A stretch of 64,000 nucleotides of DNA, taken from the NCBI GenBank assembly GCA_022539475.1, contig VCMS01000221.1, positions 1 through 64,000 of the forward strand, written 5' to 3'. The DNA comes from Gracilaria domingensis (Eukaryota > Rhodophyta > Florideophyceae > Gracilariales > Gracilariaceae). Positions 19,302 to 30,675 of this stretch are shown here, one piece after another (positions within the stretch are counted from its first letter, which is position 1; every line of letters starts with the position of its first letter). The position numbers were made by a program, and so were the translations under genes. The notes under the pieces were generated by a model that did no database searches, was not told the DNA's origin, and saw nothing but the letters and a program-made list of their open reading frames with translations.

Positions 19302-22250
19302 ATCGGTACATCTACGAACAGTGGCGTACGCATCAAAAGCTATCGCTGGCCAGTAGAAGTTTTTCCTCAAGGTGTAGTACAACTTCCTGCCACCAGGTTG
19401 GGCTGAGAGCTTCGCATAGTGCGACAAATGCAGTACTCGTGACTTAAGTGAGTGAGGAACCACAATCTGTGGCTTGCGCTCGTCAGTTCGGATGAGGAAT
19501 CCCTGGTCTTTCTCGATGAAAGGCAGTCGTGCTCTGCCGTTCAGCCGGCTACGAATTTCCGTACAGAAATGGTCCGTGTGCTGCTCCCTGATGAGTTCTT
19601 CCGGCTTGATCTGTACGAAAGAATCCGGTTCTGGGCGCGTGTCTGACACGGCTAAAACAGCATCGTAGATGTCCCATCCTTCCCAATCTTCATCTGCATC
19701 GCTCGAGACGTCTTCGGCGACGAAGCACAGTATCTTCAGGTCATCGTCTGGCGCAGCTTCAGCCCCTGTTTCCAAGCGGGACAGTGCATCAGCCTGAGTG
19801 TTCTGGAGTCCTTTCTTGTAGCGGATTTCAAAGTCGAATTCCGACAAGCAAAGTCTCCACCGCATCAAACGGCCAGATGGCTCTGCTATAGAGAGCAGCC
19901 AGCGTAAGGCAGAATGATCGGTATGGACAATTAAGCGGTCCCCATAAGATAGGGCCGCAGTGTCTGTAATGCCCAGACAACTGCCAAGCACTCCTTCTCG
20001 GATACCGAGTAATTCCTCTCGTGAACGTTGAGGCTTCTTGACCAATACCCAATTGGCAATCGCTCGCCATCCTTGGTGGTCTAGAATAGGACGCAGCCAA
20101 CTTGGTAGTCGCTCGCATCCGTATCTACGGCATACGGCAAACCAGCCCCTAGGTAGGGATAAAACGGGTGGCGATGTCACCGCGTCCACGAGTGACGAGA
20201 AAGCCGCAGCTTTGCGGTCGTCGAATTCTTCCAGGTTGACTGGCTGTCCTTTGCGGAGGAGCTCATTCAACGGCGCCGCAATGTCCGCAAAAATCGGTAT
20301 GAAGCGGCGGTAGACATTACACAAGCCGAGATAAGATCGGAGTTCCGTCTGCGTCCGCGGATGCCTAGCCTCTTTAAGGGATTTCACGCGAACCTCGTCT
20401 ATGGACAGCCGTCCAGGACGGATGACGTGGCCGAGATACCTGACGGTTTCGGTGAAGAACTCACACTTCTTGAGCTTGAGCGTAATGTCTGCATTTCGTA
20501 GGACTCGCATCACATCCCGTACGTGGGTCAAGTGTTCGTCCAGGTTGTTGGAGTAGACAATGATGTCGTCCAGGTAAACCAGGCAAGTCTTCCACTTGAA
20601 GCGGGCGAGCAAAATGTCCACAGCCCGTTGAAATGTGGCTGGCGCATTCGTTAACACAAAGTGCATCCGATTGAAACGGTATAATCCTTCATGGCAAACG
20701 AAGGCTGTCTTGTCACGATCTTCAGCCCTTACGGGAACTTGCCAATAGCCCCAATTCGCGTCTAGGGTCGTAAAAACTTTCGCGTTGCCTAATGAATCGA
20801 TGCATTCATCCATTCGTGGGATAGGGTAGACATCCTTGACTGTAGCCGCGTTAAGCTTGCGGTAATCGATGCAAAATCGCCAAGACCCATCAGCTTTGGG
20901 CGCGAGCACCACCGGCGATGCCCACGGTGACTGAGCCGGCTCGATAACTCCAGCGCCGAGCATTTTCTCAACTTGAGCTTTCTCCTCCTGCCGAGCTGTC
21001 GGTCCTGCCCTGTAAGGGTGCTGTGAAATGGGCCGAGTATTTGGTAGCAAATCAATCCGATGTTCGTTAATACCAATCGTACCCAGTGTGCCATCCCACA
21101 TGGGCGTGAACTCTTCGAGCATGTGCCGCAATCTATCGCGGTGAGTCTCTGGGACGTGTTCAAGATCCAGAGACTCCAGTTCCTGTACTGCCTTATCCTT
21201 CGTGTCAGCAGCACTCAGGTCCTTATCATTACTGTCCGACGAGGTCGGCATTGCTTCCTTCGACAGGCTGCGGCTATTTGCATCCGACGAAGTCGGCGTA
21301 GCATTTCCCGACGGACCACTCGGTTCGGTATTCGGTTTGGAATTGTTCCGCTCCCCCTCCCCCTTCTCATCTTCGAGGGTTCCGAGAACTTCGGCCATAG
21401 AAACCTGAGTAGGAACTATAGCCGCAGGGTGCGGGAGCAATGATCCAATTACTTGGCTCCTAACCAACCGTTGAGGAAAACGGCTGAAGTTCGCGACCAG
21501 CACCTGAAAAAGCTTCTCGGGTTCGACGAAGACGATCCCATTAGCCAGGGCGAGCTGATGCTTCTCCTGCAACGCAGGAAACGGTTGCACCGTTTGTAAG
21601 CCACACTGTGGAGATGTTACAGTAACCCAGACCTGCGATTCGGGCGGGATGCAAATAGACCGAGCATCTCGGAGCTTCGTAGACTTCCGTTCATCAGCGG
21701 CAGGCTCCTGCGCAGCAGGCAAGGGCACTTGCTTCTTTAAAGCCCGTCGAAGGGGACGCCGAACGATCGATACGAAGGTCCCATCCTCCATTTCGATGGT
21801 TCTTTGCCGCCTTCGAATTGATTCGACGAAGCGGTCACAGAAGTCACATCCGAGTATGACCGGCGCAGCGAGCTGCTTGCAAACCAAGAAATCGAGCTTC
21901 ACCACGTAGTGGCCAAGCCTAACAAGCAGGTCTATCACTCTCACGGTAGAGAGTGGCCGATTATTTGCATCCGCAATATCAATTTGCGGCGCCTCACGAA
22001 CGCAAGACCGCAAGTGCGGCGGGATCATAGACTCAACCAAAAAGTTTGGCCCAGTTCCTGTATTGAGCACGGACAACTGCCGAACCATATACTGGTCGGA
22101 AACACCTAGGTCAGCGTAAACTTTGTAATTACGTTTCGCCATCACCAGGACTCTATCCGGGGACCGGCTATTCTTAGACCGTACCCACGGGCGACGCAAG
22201 ACACCAAGGTTCTCAGAGTCCACGTCTGTAGTGGCCCTTTTCCTCGAAAG
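19302..22250 (-). pseudogene. Element B pol: protease, RT, RNase H, integrase N-terminal part
   Basis: A single open frame of more than 970 B-derived codons runs from about 22223 to the element A junction. Protease: the motif reads VLNTGTGPNFL, so the catalytic Asp is Asn. RT: FCIDYRKLNAA and an intact YLDDIIVYS. RNase H: two compensating frameshifts, near 20150 and 19938, put about 70 residues out of phase and destroy the VDTDAS and SEKE active-site segments, while VHTDHS survives. Integrase: HHCC finger up to RRCTD, where element A is inserted. The frame then runs into the A LTR until 19146. The pol frame is -1 to gag. Confidence 0.9.
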
Positions 22251-22339
22251 GATTGTGAGCGCGGAGCGAGGCTTCTCAGCCTCAGGCGCTCTAGACCACG
22301 TCGCTGGGGGCGCCTCTCCATTGCTGGAGGCTCTCTTGC

Positions 22340-24350
22340 TCAGTTTTTCTGAGCTTTGCCGCCAATCTGCGGAGGTTGCGATTCCGCAGGGGCGGCTACA
22401 GTTCCACCATTCGATGGCACTGTCTCCTGGTGTCCAGGCTGAGTCTCCGCCTCCGCACGAAGGTACGATTTGTGGGGAACACGTTCCCGCTCGGCCGGCG
22501 TCAACGACTCATACTGAGGCACTATCTTCGCCATATCCCGTATAGGCATTAAGCAATTCGGAGCGATGTGCCTTGGCCTGTAACAGGTATGACAAATAAG
22601 GTGACGAAGAAGATCCGCGTTGGGCGGCCGGCGCTGCTGTCGAAAAGGATACGGGTCGCTCCATCCAGGGCGTTGGCTTCGATACCCGCCGGAGTGCGGC
22701 ACGAGCAATGCCGGGACTTGACGTCCGGCGTACAGAGCGGGGTCTACGTCTACTGAAGAGTGCTTCGTCGTCGACGGCAATTCAGAGCTCGGCATTGAAC
22801 CATCGCCCAGTAACAGGTGTAGGTTATCATAACCCTCTTGAACAGAACCTCTCGAGTGAGGCAGTGAAGGGTCCCGGCCTTCTGCACGAAGGAGTCGGCG
22901 CGTGCGCGTCTTGACACCAGCGCGTGCTCGAGCAGCATCTCCTTCAGCTTGGGCAAATTGAACGAGTTCCGGATAAGTAATCCGGCGCTTTTTCTCCCGA
23001 TAACGGGCAACCAGTGTCCTGATCGAACGATCTAGGCCATCGATGAACATCGTGCACCGCTCAGATGCGGAGAACACGTTGCCACATCTGTGGAAAACCT
23101 TATTGAGGCGGGTCGAATAAACGGTTTCCGACTCTTCGGCTCCTTGCTTCGTGTCTCGCAGCGCGAGTATAGCATCTTGTATCGCATTGCCTGTCGCGTA
23201 AGAGCGCAGGAGATATTATACCGCTTCCGGCCAGCGCGTAACTCCTCCCTCGGAGGCTCGGGTCGACCCACGGACCGAATTGTATTAGGCTTCGGCTACG
23301 CCCGTCAAGAAGTACGGCAGCGCAATGTGAGCCTGAGCCTCGGTCATCCGAAGTACATCGGCTTCCGCCACGAAGCGGCCAAGAAAATCCAAGACAAGAA
23401 TTGGATCTTCCCCAGAGAACTTGTGGGGGCTTCAGCGTGAGTTCCATTTGTCGGAGATGGTTTCGCACTTTGCCAGTCCCCTGTGGGGTTCTCTGTGGCG
23501 TCGTGTCATCAAGCCGATAATATCGGTACGATAGCAGCTTCCGATACAGTAAGTTTGTCGGCTTCAATTCTTTCAATCCAAGGTGTCTCCGTCCTTTCGC
23601 ACGGCCTCGCGCAACACCAGAGGTGGCTTCAGTAGCCCGCGAACGGGATGCAAGATAGCGAAAGCGCTCTTCCGCGCTGTCCGAAGAGTCCGTAGACAAT
23701 CCCTTTTGAGGGCCCTCCTCATCAGAAGAGGATGAAGAAGACGAGTCAGACTCAACCTTGACCTTCTTCTTTGCCAGGCGATCCCGGGAACGGCGCGAGT
23801 GCTGAGAACCCTCAGAAACCGGGGCTTCCGGCCCAACAGCATCAGATACGATGATTTGCTCAACCGTCTCCAGACGGGTAGCGAGGCGGTCCAGGCGTGC
23901 GGAAGCCTGCTCGTGCAGGGCAGCCGACACCTGTCGGTGTTCCATAATCTGGTTGACATCGGACCGTAAAACACGGACGTCGCTCAAAACATCCCGGACA
24001 CCGGCTTCATCGACCCGTTGCCGCAGTTTCGTAATATCCCCGATGAGGCCCACTTAGAAGTTTTGCAGGATGCGAACCTGAGCCTCTAATTCACGGAGTG
24101 TATACTCGTCGGACCGCGACGACATAACGTCAACCGCTGCGGCGGCATCAGCCGCAGGTGCGGTTTCGGTTGGCCCACGAGTGGGTGGGGTCCCGGTATC
24201 AGAACGGAGGCCCCGGGAAGCCGGTTTCGGGTCGCCATTTCCTGGGACCTCCAAGGCGTCCTTCAGCAACGGAGGCAAACTTGCCGGCAAGCCGGACGAA
24301 CCGGGCACAGAAGCGGCACGTGGCGCGCTACTCCTACGACCGGACGACAT
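22340..24350 (-). pseudogene. Element B gag, broken
   Basis: The ATG at 24350 (MSSGRRSSAPRA) opens a Pro/Ala/Ser-rich N-terminus. A stop at 24054 is followed in the same frame by a heptad-like region and a Ser/Asp/Glu-rich stretch. A frameshift near 23430, and a stop within the capsid part, precede the frame at 23077-22340. That frame ends with a CCHC knuckle (CHTCYRPRHIAPNC) and ...KAQKN before the TGA stop. CAG AAA AAC TGA forms the -1 frameshift site. Homology to A and C runs along the capsid part. Confidence 0.85.
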
Positions 24351-24427
24351 CGTTCACCGACACAGTCGATCAATTGGCAACCAAGTTGGTTGCCAATTGG
24401 CCGACTGTGTCGGTGAACGATGTCGTC
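24343..24427. repeat. Long palindrome 1 in element B leader (42-nt arms, 1-nt spacer)
   Basis: Bases 24343-24384 and 24386-24427 are reverse complements with two mismatches around a single G. It overlaps the first codons of B gag at 24350. Confidence 0.92.
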
Positions 24428-24434
24428 TCGTCGC

Positions 24435-24547
24435 AGTTGGGAATATCCGTTCTTACGGTTCTCTCATTGTCCGTTTTTGGAAGTTGTTTTGAAAACAACT
24501 TCCGAAAACGGACAATGAGAGAACCGTAAGAACGGATATTCCCAACT
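24435..24547. repeat. Long palindrome 2 in element B leader (56-nt arms, 1-nt spacer)
   Basis: Bases 24435-24490 and 24492-24547 are reverse complements with one mismatch around a single G. Only 7 nt separate it from palindrome 1. Both lie between the PBS and gag. Confidence 0.93.
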
Positions 24548-24602
24548 ATCTGGGCTCCAAACAGACGAACCAAGTTCAATGATTGTTGGCCAATAAAGCC
24601 GA

Positions 24603-24620
24603 TTCTAAGTCGGGAGACCA
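24603..24620 (-). promoter_or_regulatory. Primer-binding site of element B
   Basis: The minus strand reads TGGTCTCCCGACTTAGAA, 3 nt from the LTR edge, and the match to a tRNA T-arm seems to extend further (ATCGG). It is identical to the A site. Confidence 0.82.
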
Positions 24621-24623
24621 GTT

Positions 24624-25475
24624 TGTGGTGCAATTACACTAGTGGTCCAACAAGAGCCGCGTCGCGGAAAGCGCACCTACAGGGTGTTCGAGCCCCGCTC
24701 CCTATAGCGGTAGGGTTGGTGGTAGAACCCTCCGGTACGGCTGACGCAGGCCGGGTGCAAATCCGGGCAGCCCCGTCCTGGGCGTGCAGCCAGAGGTTGG
24801 GGTGGGTAAAATCGGCGTAGAATCCGGGTAGTTCCGGCGAGCCACAGCGACTGGAGATGTCCGAACCAACGGTGTTGGGCAAAACGGGCAACCAACGAGC
24901 CGCGCAACGGTGCACTGACTCGTGATAAACGGCAATAAGTCCCGAGACTTTCGGACAAAAACCTGTATAACAGGGCAGAGAAACGAGAGACGTATGACGG
25001 AAATAATAACAAAGAAACCATAAAAGATGCCGTAACGACGGTCTAGAACTCCTCAAGGGTAGAGGTCGGATGACTACCCCGGAATTGGGCGGCTTGCCTG
25101 ATTATGGACGAAGACCGTTCACAAACGGCAAGAAAGTCAGAGCCAGAAGCCTCCTTGAGGTTTACTTCCCGTACAGTGGCGGCAAGTGCCGCCTCTTATT
25201 TACGGCACTTGAAAATATCAATTGAAATATCTAACTATCCGGCGATGCCGGCCAATACACTACAGATGTGCACCCGTGGCACGCTTGCCACGGCGCACCA
25301 GCTATCGGGCCAACTTGGCACACGTGTGCAAAAATACTACCCTTCCTTGGCATACCCCAAAATACGGCCACTACCACAGTAGCCTCTCATAACCTGAGGT
25401 GTCGAAGCCAGTAACGGATCAACAAACTATGAAAAACACCTCGGTGCATCCCCAGAAAGGGCGTTTTGCTCTGCA
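24624..25475 (-). repeat. 5' LTR of element B (852 bp)
   Basis: It is nearly identical to 4789-5641. The last bases on the plus strand are CTCTGCA, where the other copy has CTCTACA, so this copy carries a terminal substitution. It is followed by AAAAC and the hAT C-terminal frame. Confidence 0.9.
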
Positions 25476-25480
25476 AAAAC

Positions 25481-26304
25481 TCCTATCGTTGCCTTTGACA
25501 CCGTTTTTCACGGATCACCGAAAGACTGACCTGATAAATATATTTCGCGGACGACTGACAGGCTCAATTTCAAGAGTAAGGGTACCTCTTTTGAATCCTC
25601 TACACCTCGCTTCCTACTTTATTGACATTCGTAGCTTATACGAAGACTTTACGCCATTCACTGCAGAAATTCTGAAACATATTCGCTTATATGTGGAATC
25701 TGATGCGTTCCCGAGAACGCAAAGGCTTCCGAGCTCTGGTGGAGAGGACGCGGTAGTGAACCAATTGTTCAAACAGTTCAATTTCACAAGGCTATCGTGG
25801 AGTTCCCAGGCAGACAGCGCTGCGGAGCGAGAGATTCTTCTGGTCTTTAAGGACATTCCGCCCGTGTATTGGATACAACATAGGAACAGGCTCTGGCTCA
25901 GAGATTTCGCTTTACGTTTACTGTCAGTGAGCCCCTCGTCTTCGAGTGTCGAGAGGAGCTTTAGTCTTCAAGGACGCATTCGTGCTCCAACACGTAATCG
26001 GCTTCATCCGATGAAGGTGGAAAAGATGATGTTTTGTGCCTTCAATCGAGCTTTGACCTCGCGAACGAGGGGCAGAAATTCTTCGATTACAAAAACAAGT
26101 GCAGCATTGAATGCTCTGACGGCAAGCGATATCGCCTCTGATGGTGATTTGAGAAACTTAGTATCGTACTTCGATGTAGACGCAAACATAGAAGTAGAAA
26201 ATGAAGGGGGAAGCAACGAAGACCAGCTACTTGACTGGGAGCATGTTCAGGAAGACAGCCAGGGTTTACCGGAGACTACCGTAATGCGCTCTCTCTTTGA
26301 TTAG
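25481..26304 (+). pseudogene. hAT-family transposase, 3' portion with C-terminal dimerisation domain
   Basis: This is the second half of the gene begun at 3942. The C-terminal hAT dimerisation signature is clear: SSSVERSFSLQGRIRAPTRN near residues 205-225 of the local frame, followed by the NRL...KVEKMMF helix. It continues in frame from ...QLESKL at 4788 (L-L-S-L-P after joining). The frame is open to the stop at 26302-26304. An apparent start at 25399 lies inside the LTR and is an artefact of the insertion. The tail after the domain is acidic. Confidence 0.88.
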
Positions 26305-26480
26305 CACATTGGGGCTGGGGCGGTTGGATATTGGCCTGGCCATGGCTCATTCTTGAAGCAACCATCAAGACCAGCGATAAGCCTCGCGATAAAAGGTAAA
26401 ACAGTTTGACCTTTCAATCGCAACGCAGCTTCGCAATGACGTTGAGACGCAGCTTCGACCAGCGACGCGAGATGCTTCTT
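26305..26480. other. Gap after hAT gene, nothing recognised
   Basis: No frame is seen here. The right end of the hAT transposon should lie in or beyond this stretch, but I could not match a terminal inverted repeat to the left side. Confidence 0.3.
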
Positions 26481-27482
26481 TCAAGCATTGAGAAATACCG
26501 CGATCGGTAATGGCTCTGGGACGGAGACGTCGGACAGCGCCTCATCCTCAGCTTCTTCACCGGGTTTCATGCGCAGGTTGAGCGGGCGCGCTCGCCGAGG
26601 CTCGATATGATGGGCAGGCGCGGTTCGCAAAATGAGGGCGGAATTGGCGAAGGTGAGCGCAGTCATGATGAGTGACTGTGGCGCAGGAGGAGAACGTTGG
26701 CAGGTGGCGAGCGGAGCTGTGGAGATAGGTACTGTAACCGTTGGGGAGCGGTTGGCGGCGGGGTGGTCACTGGGCGCGTTGACGGTCGGGGAGTTGCCGG
26801 GGCGACGGCGGCTCGCCAATGGCGCGGTGAGCTCCAAACCGGCGATGACGATCTGTCCTTCTTCATCATGAGGACAAACCAAAGTGACGAATATCTGATA
26901 TCGCTCGACAAATGCTTTGTCAGGTTGCCACTTGGTGCGCATGTCCACTCACGTTGCCTCGGTGTGATTGCTTCGGCTGCAGAAGTTCTGCATGAAGGCC
27001 ATTCGTCCTGTATCTCCCCGTCTTCACCGCATCTTCCCCGTCTCCACATCCGCACGGTGCGACGGTTCATGCGCTTTCTCCGGAGTCCGAAGCGGCTGTT
27101 CAGGTTGGTGCCCGTGGCGCAAGGGAATCACCTGAAACTTCTCACCATGACGGGGCGTGTAACGCCTCATCTGCCGCCGTTGTAACAGACACTCGCAAAT
27201 CACACTTTTGCGCCAATATCGTTGGCACAACGAGCGTGAGCCACACGCCGCAACCCTCCGCAGGCATTCGGAGTTCACACATCTCTCTGAAAAACAAAGA
27301 CATTTCGAGATACGTCCCTCAGCACACGAGACCGACATCGAACATGTGTGACCAAATTCTGGCCCTATCGATGGCAAACATATACAACCCCATTCTCCTT
27401 GATAATCCATTGTCAATATCACTCCCTCAGCTTCTCCAAAGCATTCGAGTTTGTCAGAAGGAGTCTGGCTAATATCTTCCAC
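26481..27482 (-). pseudogene. Unidentified gene-like frame with Cys cluster, two in-frame stops
   Basis: A single minus-strand frame of 334 codons is interrupted only by TGA at 27024-27026 and another near 26952. The N-terminal third is Cys-rich (CICLPS...CVNSECLRR..ACGSRSLCQRYWR), faintly like the AWS zinc cluster that precedes SET domains. No SET catalytic core can be read after it. The rest is Pro/Thr/Ala-rich. GTGAGT and GTGAG sequences near the stops could be splice donors, so a gene with introns is an alternative to a pseudogene. The product is unknown. Confidence 0.35.
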
Positions 27483-27919
27483 TTGATATTATTCAGTGTT
27501 CTTCTACTGGTTGCAAGCCAAAGACCAACGCGCGAGAGCCGCAAATCTCAACCGAGCAATGTGAGCAAATCTTATTGATACAAATCGGCTACCTCATCGC
27601 CCAAATGGCAGACGAGCACAATAACGATTGGCGCATCCAAAGTGGCATATTCAAGCCGTGTGCAGTAAAAAACAGAAAAGTAGCAAGGAATGCCACAGCT
27701 ACAAAGATGATAGCTGCAGCCACTTGTGACGTCCGGCTCGTCTTCAAAGCGACTTACTTCTAATCTGGACTCAACTCATTGCATTCACGCAACCATTCAC
27801 AGCTGCGGCGCAGGCCGAATCGCGCTCAGATCTTTGCGCAGCTCTACCTGCTCACCTGGGGGCTTTCGTTGACGGCGCGTTACTTCTAGCCACCGTGTTC
27901 CACGACTGTGGGACACGCT

Positions 27920-28228
27920 TCATTGACGGCGCTCATGTGATATAGCGTCGTTGTTGTTGCCGTCGCTGGTGGTGGTGGTGGTGGTGGTGGTGGTAGTGAT
28001 CGTGTCACACAAGCTGTCCGCACTGCTATGGCTGAGCGATCGCCTCAGCTCAGGGGTACGTTTGTCCAGGAGGCTGCTCAGCGCCATCAAGGCGCTATTA
28101 CTCGCTCTTGTATTACGCTCGTCAGGCAACTTGTTCGCCGTGGTATGCTCAGATGGCTGCGTAACCTCCGACGAGAGCTCGCCCATCTCGTCGCGTATGC
28201 TGTGCAGCTCTTCCGGCGACAAGCGCAT
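27920..28228 (-). CDS. Hypothetical small protein with poly-Thr run
   Basis: The frame has 102 codons from a real ATG (MRLSPEELHSIRDEMGEL) and is hydrophilic. It ends in a poly-Thr tract encoded by the GGT/ACC microsatellite, then SDGNNND. An in-frame stop lies just upstream of the Met. No family is recognised. The plus strand is open too (27951-28397, poly-Val), and the minus frame looks more protein-like. Confidence 0.25.
   Translation of the reverse strand: MRLSPEELHSIRDEMGELSSEVTQPSEHTTANKLPDERNTRASNSALMALSSLLDKRTPELRRSLSHSSADSLCDTITTTTTTTTTTSDGNNNDAISHERRQ
27967..27994. repeat. (TGG)n trinucleotide microsatellite
   Basis: About nine uninterrupted GGT/TGG units. On the minus strand they encode the Thr run of the hypothetical protein. 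Confidence 0.95.
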
Positions 28229-29310
28229 CGACTACACCGGTTGGATCGTGTCTGCAGAGGGCTGCGCAACCTCCAACGCAAAGCTACCAAGCACCAAGCG
28301 CGCTGCCCGGCGCCCGCGCCGCACCGCGCGTCCACTGCTGCTGCTGTCGCTTAAGCCTAAGTGCGAGCACGTGCTCGGGAGCGGCGATAAGTTTTAATTT
28401 AATACCCTTAGAATACTCGCGCAGCTCCCGCGGTCCTCCGCGTCCGCCATTCCTACCAACGATGGGCACAGACGCCTTGGATCGCAAGCCGCCGACGCCG
28501 TCGCCCCCGCCGCCCCAGGGCTTCTCAAGTTGAGAATCTCAACTCGTCAGCTGTTGTCGCTCGCACCTCAGCAACCGCTTTGAACGGCACACCTGGCTGG
28601 CTGGCTCCATCGTCGACATTGTCATGCAGTTTGCCGTCGCCGTGCTGTCCGAGCGCCGCTAATCGCGTTAAACCACGGCCGCTTCTTTCGTATCGTCGGC
28701 ACCGCCTCTGCGCTCCTTAGACGAAGAGGAAAGACGATGATAGTCTGGGGACATTGTCAAGGTGGTTATTGCTGTTCGTCGAGGACGAAACCGAGCGAGG
28801 CGACGCACCGACACCCGGTGCAGGCAGTGCGACGCGGCAGTATAAGTCGTGGGTGGGTCAAAAGTAGGACGGAATTTGGAAGGGGCCTCTAAGAAAGCAC
28901 GAAATGTGAGGCGTAGTGCGAAGAATGACAGTCTGGAAGGCGGCGGGCATTAACGGGTGCGGAGACGATGGATGAGAAATCTGCGGCACCACCTTTGCGC
29001 TCTTGTGTCGGCTCAATTTTTAACTCGCGAACTAGATCGGCGCTGCGCTGGTCGACGTCGCTGGTGCAGCGTTGTGTCGTTACGAAATCACCGTCCACCT
29101 GCAATTCTTCTGGAGGCTCGACTGTGACGTTCAAAGTGTGAAAGAAGCCGCCTGTAACAGAAATGGCGAACTATTACCCTGAAGTAGAACCTTGTTTGGA
29201 AACTGATGGCACCCTGTTGTAATTTTTATCATAACTTGGAGCATAGAGTTCAAAAGTTAGTATCTATCAAACATCAGAAGTACATATAAAGTTGACCCTC
29301 CATAAAGCAA
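28229..29310. other. Mostly without recognisable genes; one weak minus-strand frame
   Basis: A GC-rich then mixed stretch. The 81-codon minus frame at 28889-29134 (MNVTVEPPEELQVDGDF...) is hydrophilic and protein-like but matches nothing I know. GGCACCGCCTCTGCGCTC near 28697 and GGCACCACCTTTGCGCTC near 28985 are similar, hinting at an old local duplication. Confidence 0.3.
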
Positions 29311-30669
29311 TTGAGTAACTGTGAAACGACGCTTACCTCATTTGATGTAGACATACTACGGGTGAGTGGCAACGTCGAGAAAAGTGTCGTTGAAGACACC
29401 GACAAGTGTTCTTTTGCAAAACTTCTGCAGAGAACAATGGACTATCTAGAGGAAAAGTGGGATCTGATGTCCAGAGGAGACGAGTTCTGCATTTTTCGAC
29501 TGGAGTTGCCGGTTTTGCAGACTTGTTCACAGTTTCAGGATTAGAGCTCATGATACGGGAGCTGGTTTGCATGAGACAAGACGCGCGAAGATTGGGAGTA
29601 TACGCACGATTGACGAGAATTCTGCAAATGATAGTGTTTAGACTCAGCTATATACAGTTTGCCAGAGTTGGAACATTGCACTTTAGTGCTGTGTCACTAG
29701 TCCCTTCTGAATTTGGTAGCGTTAGTGGCTCACAAACACTCTGCAACACTGTTGGATGGCCCTAGTGATTCAGCAGCCTAGGTCTTACAGCCATCACAAA
29801 TGGTGATGTCTGGTAGGGCCCATTGCGCTTTAGAGCTGACTGAAAAACACCATGAAAGATACGTCAGATTTAATATATACACCTTTCATCTGTATACAAA
29901 TTATGAAATATTTAGTAGTTTTGAAATAGTTATCTTAACATGAAATTGCCGTCACAGAAGACCATAACAGACAAAAGTTTTGCACTCTAGCATGTGACGG
30001 AAGAGTGACGAAGAAAATTTTTAGAGGACGTGCAACTCTGCTAGACAGTAGTCGGAATTAAGCTTGACTGTAAAACTTTTGGCCAAATTTGTGTAACTTT
30101 GTGTGTCACAATAATTTACAGCTTAAGCAGTAAAAATTCAAATGGGCGGCATCGACTATGTAATCCGTTTGTGGATCAGATTCTTAACAAACCACAATTA
30201 TAATGACTAGAATTCAAGCCCTGACAAAGGTTCAACTAAGGGCTCAGAAATGGAACCCAATGCATTGTCCCGGCCAACGCCTTTGCTGCTGAACGCAATA
30301 TTGTACCCATCTGATGACAGTTTTCATAAGATCGATAGCCAGATTTTAATTCTATGAAACATCTGCAGAGCCTCAATTTACCTGTCTAAACCATCTTTTG
30401 TGTCTTTGACTAACACAAGCATCAATACCATCATAACTGATGATCATATTCACTCATTACACAACTCAAAACCGACTCTCAAAACATTTAACAGCTTTTT
30501 TGTTATCTAATACACAGTTCATGCTCAAACAGTGCAGTTGAATTGAAAAACAAGAGCGTTGTCTATGCAATTCTCTTTCTGTAAACCTTACCGTTTCTAT
30601 GCTCAAACACTTTTTGAAGATTCACCAAAGCTGACTCTATCTGTACTAGTCAAATAAATGGATAGATGA
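29311..30669. other. No convincing gene
   Basis: Two overlapping plus frames (29311-29544 and 29406-29765) show no motif. From 29770 to 30670 the sequence is AT-rich with frequent stops in all frames. Confidence 0.3.
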
Positions 30670-30675
30670 CTCTAA

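Larger units (their letters stand above)
4789..25475 (-). mobile_element. Element B: Ty3/gypsy-like LTR retrotransposon inserted in a hAT transposase, itself split by element A
   Basis: The element runs on the minus strand from its 5' LTR (24624-25475) to its 3' LTR (4789-5641). In element order it has PBS, gag, protease, RT, RNase H, integrase, chromodomain and PPT. Element A (8561-19301) sits inside the integrase zinc-finger region, so B's own length is close to 10 kb. The flanking bases CAAAC (4784-4788) and AAAAC (25476-25480) form a near-matching 5-bp target duplication. Removing one copy restores the hAT frame. Defects are a protease Asp to Asn change, a double frameshift in RNase H, frameshifts in gag and integrase, and apparent loss of the GPY/F module. 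Confidence 0.9.

Noticed and set aside
25399-25480. Apparent start of the second hAT frame
   Set aside because: The first 27 codons lie in the B LTR. The true upstream sequence is at 4788.
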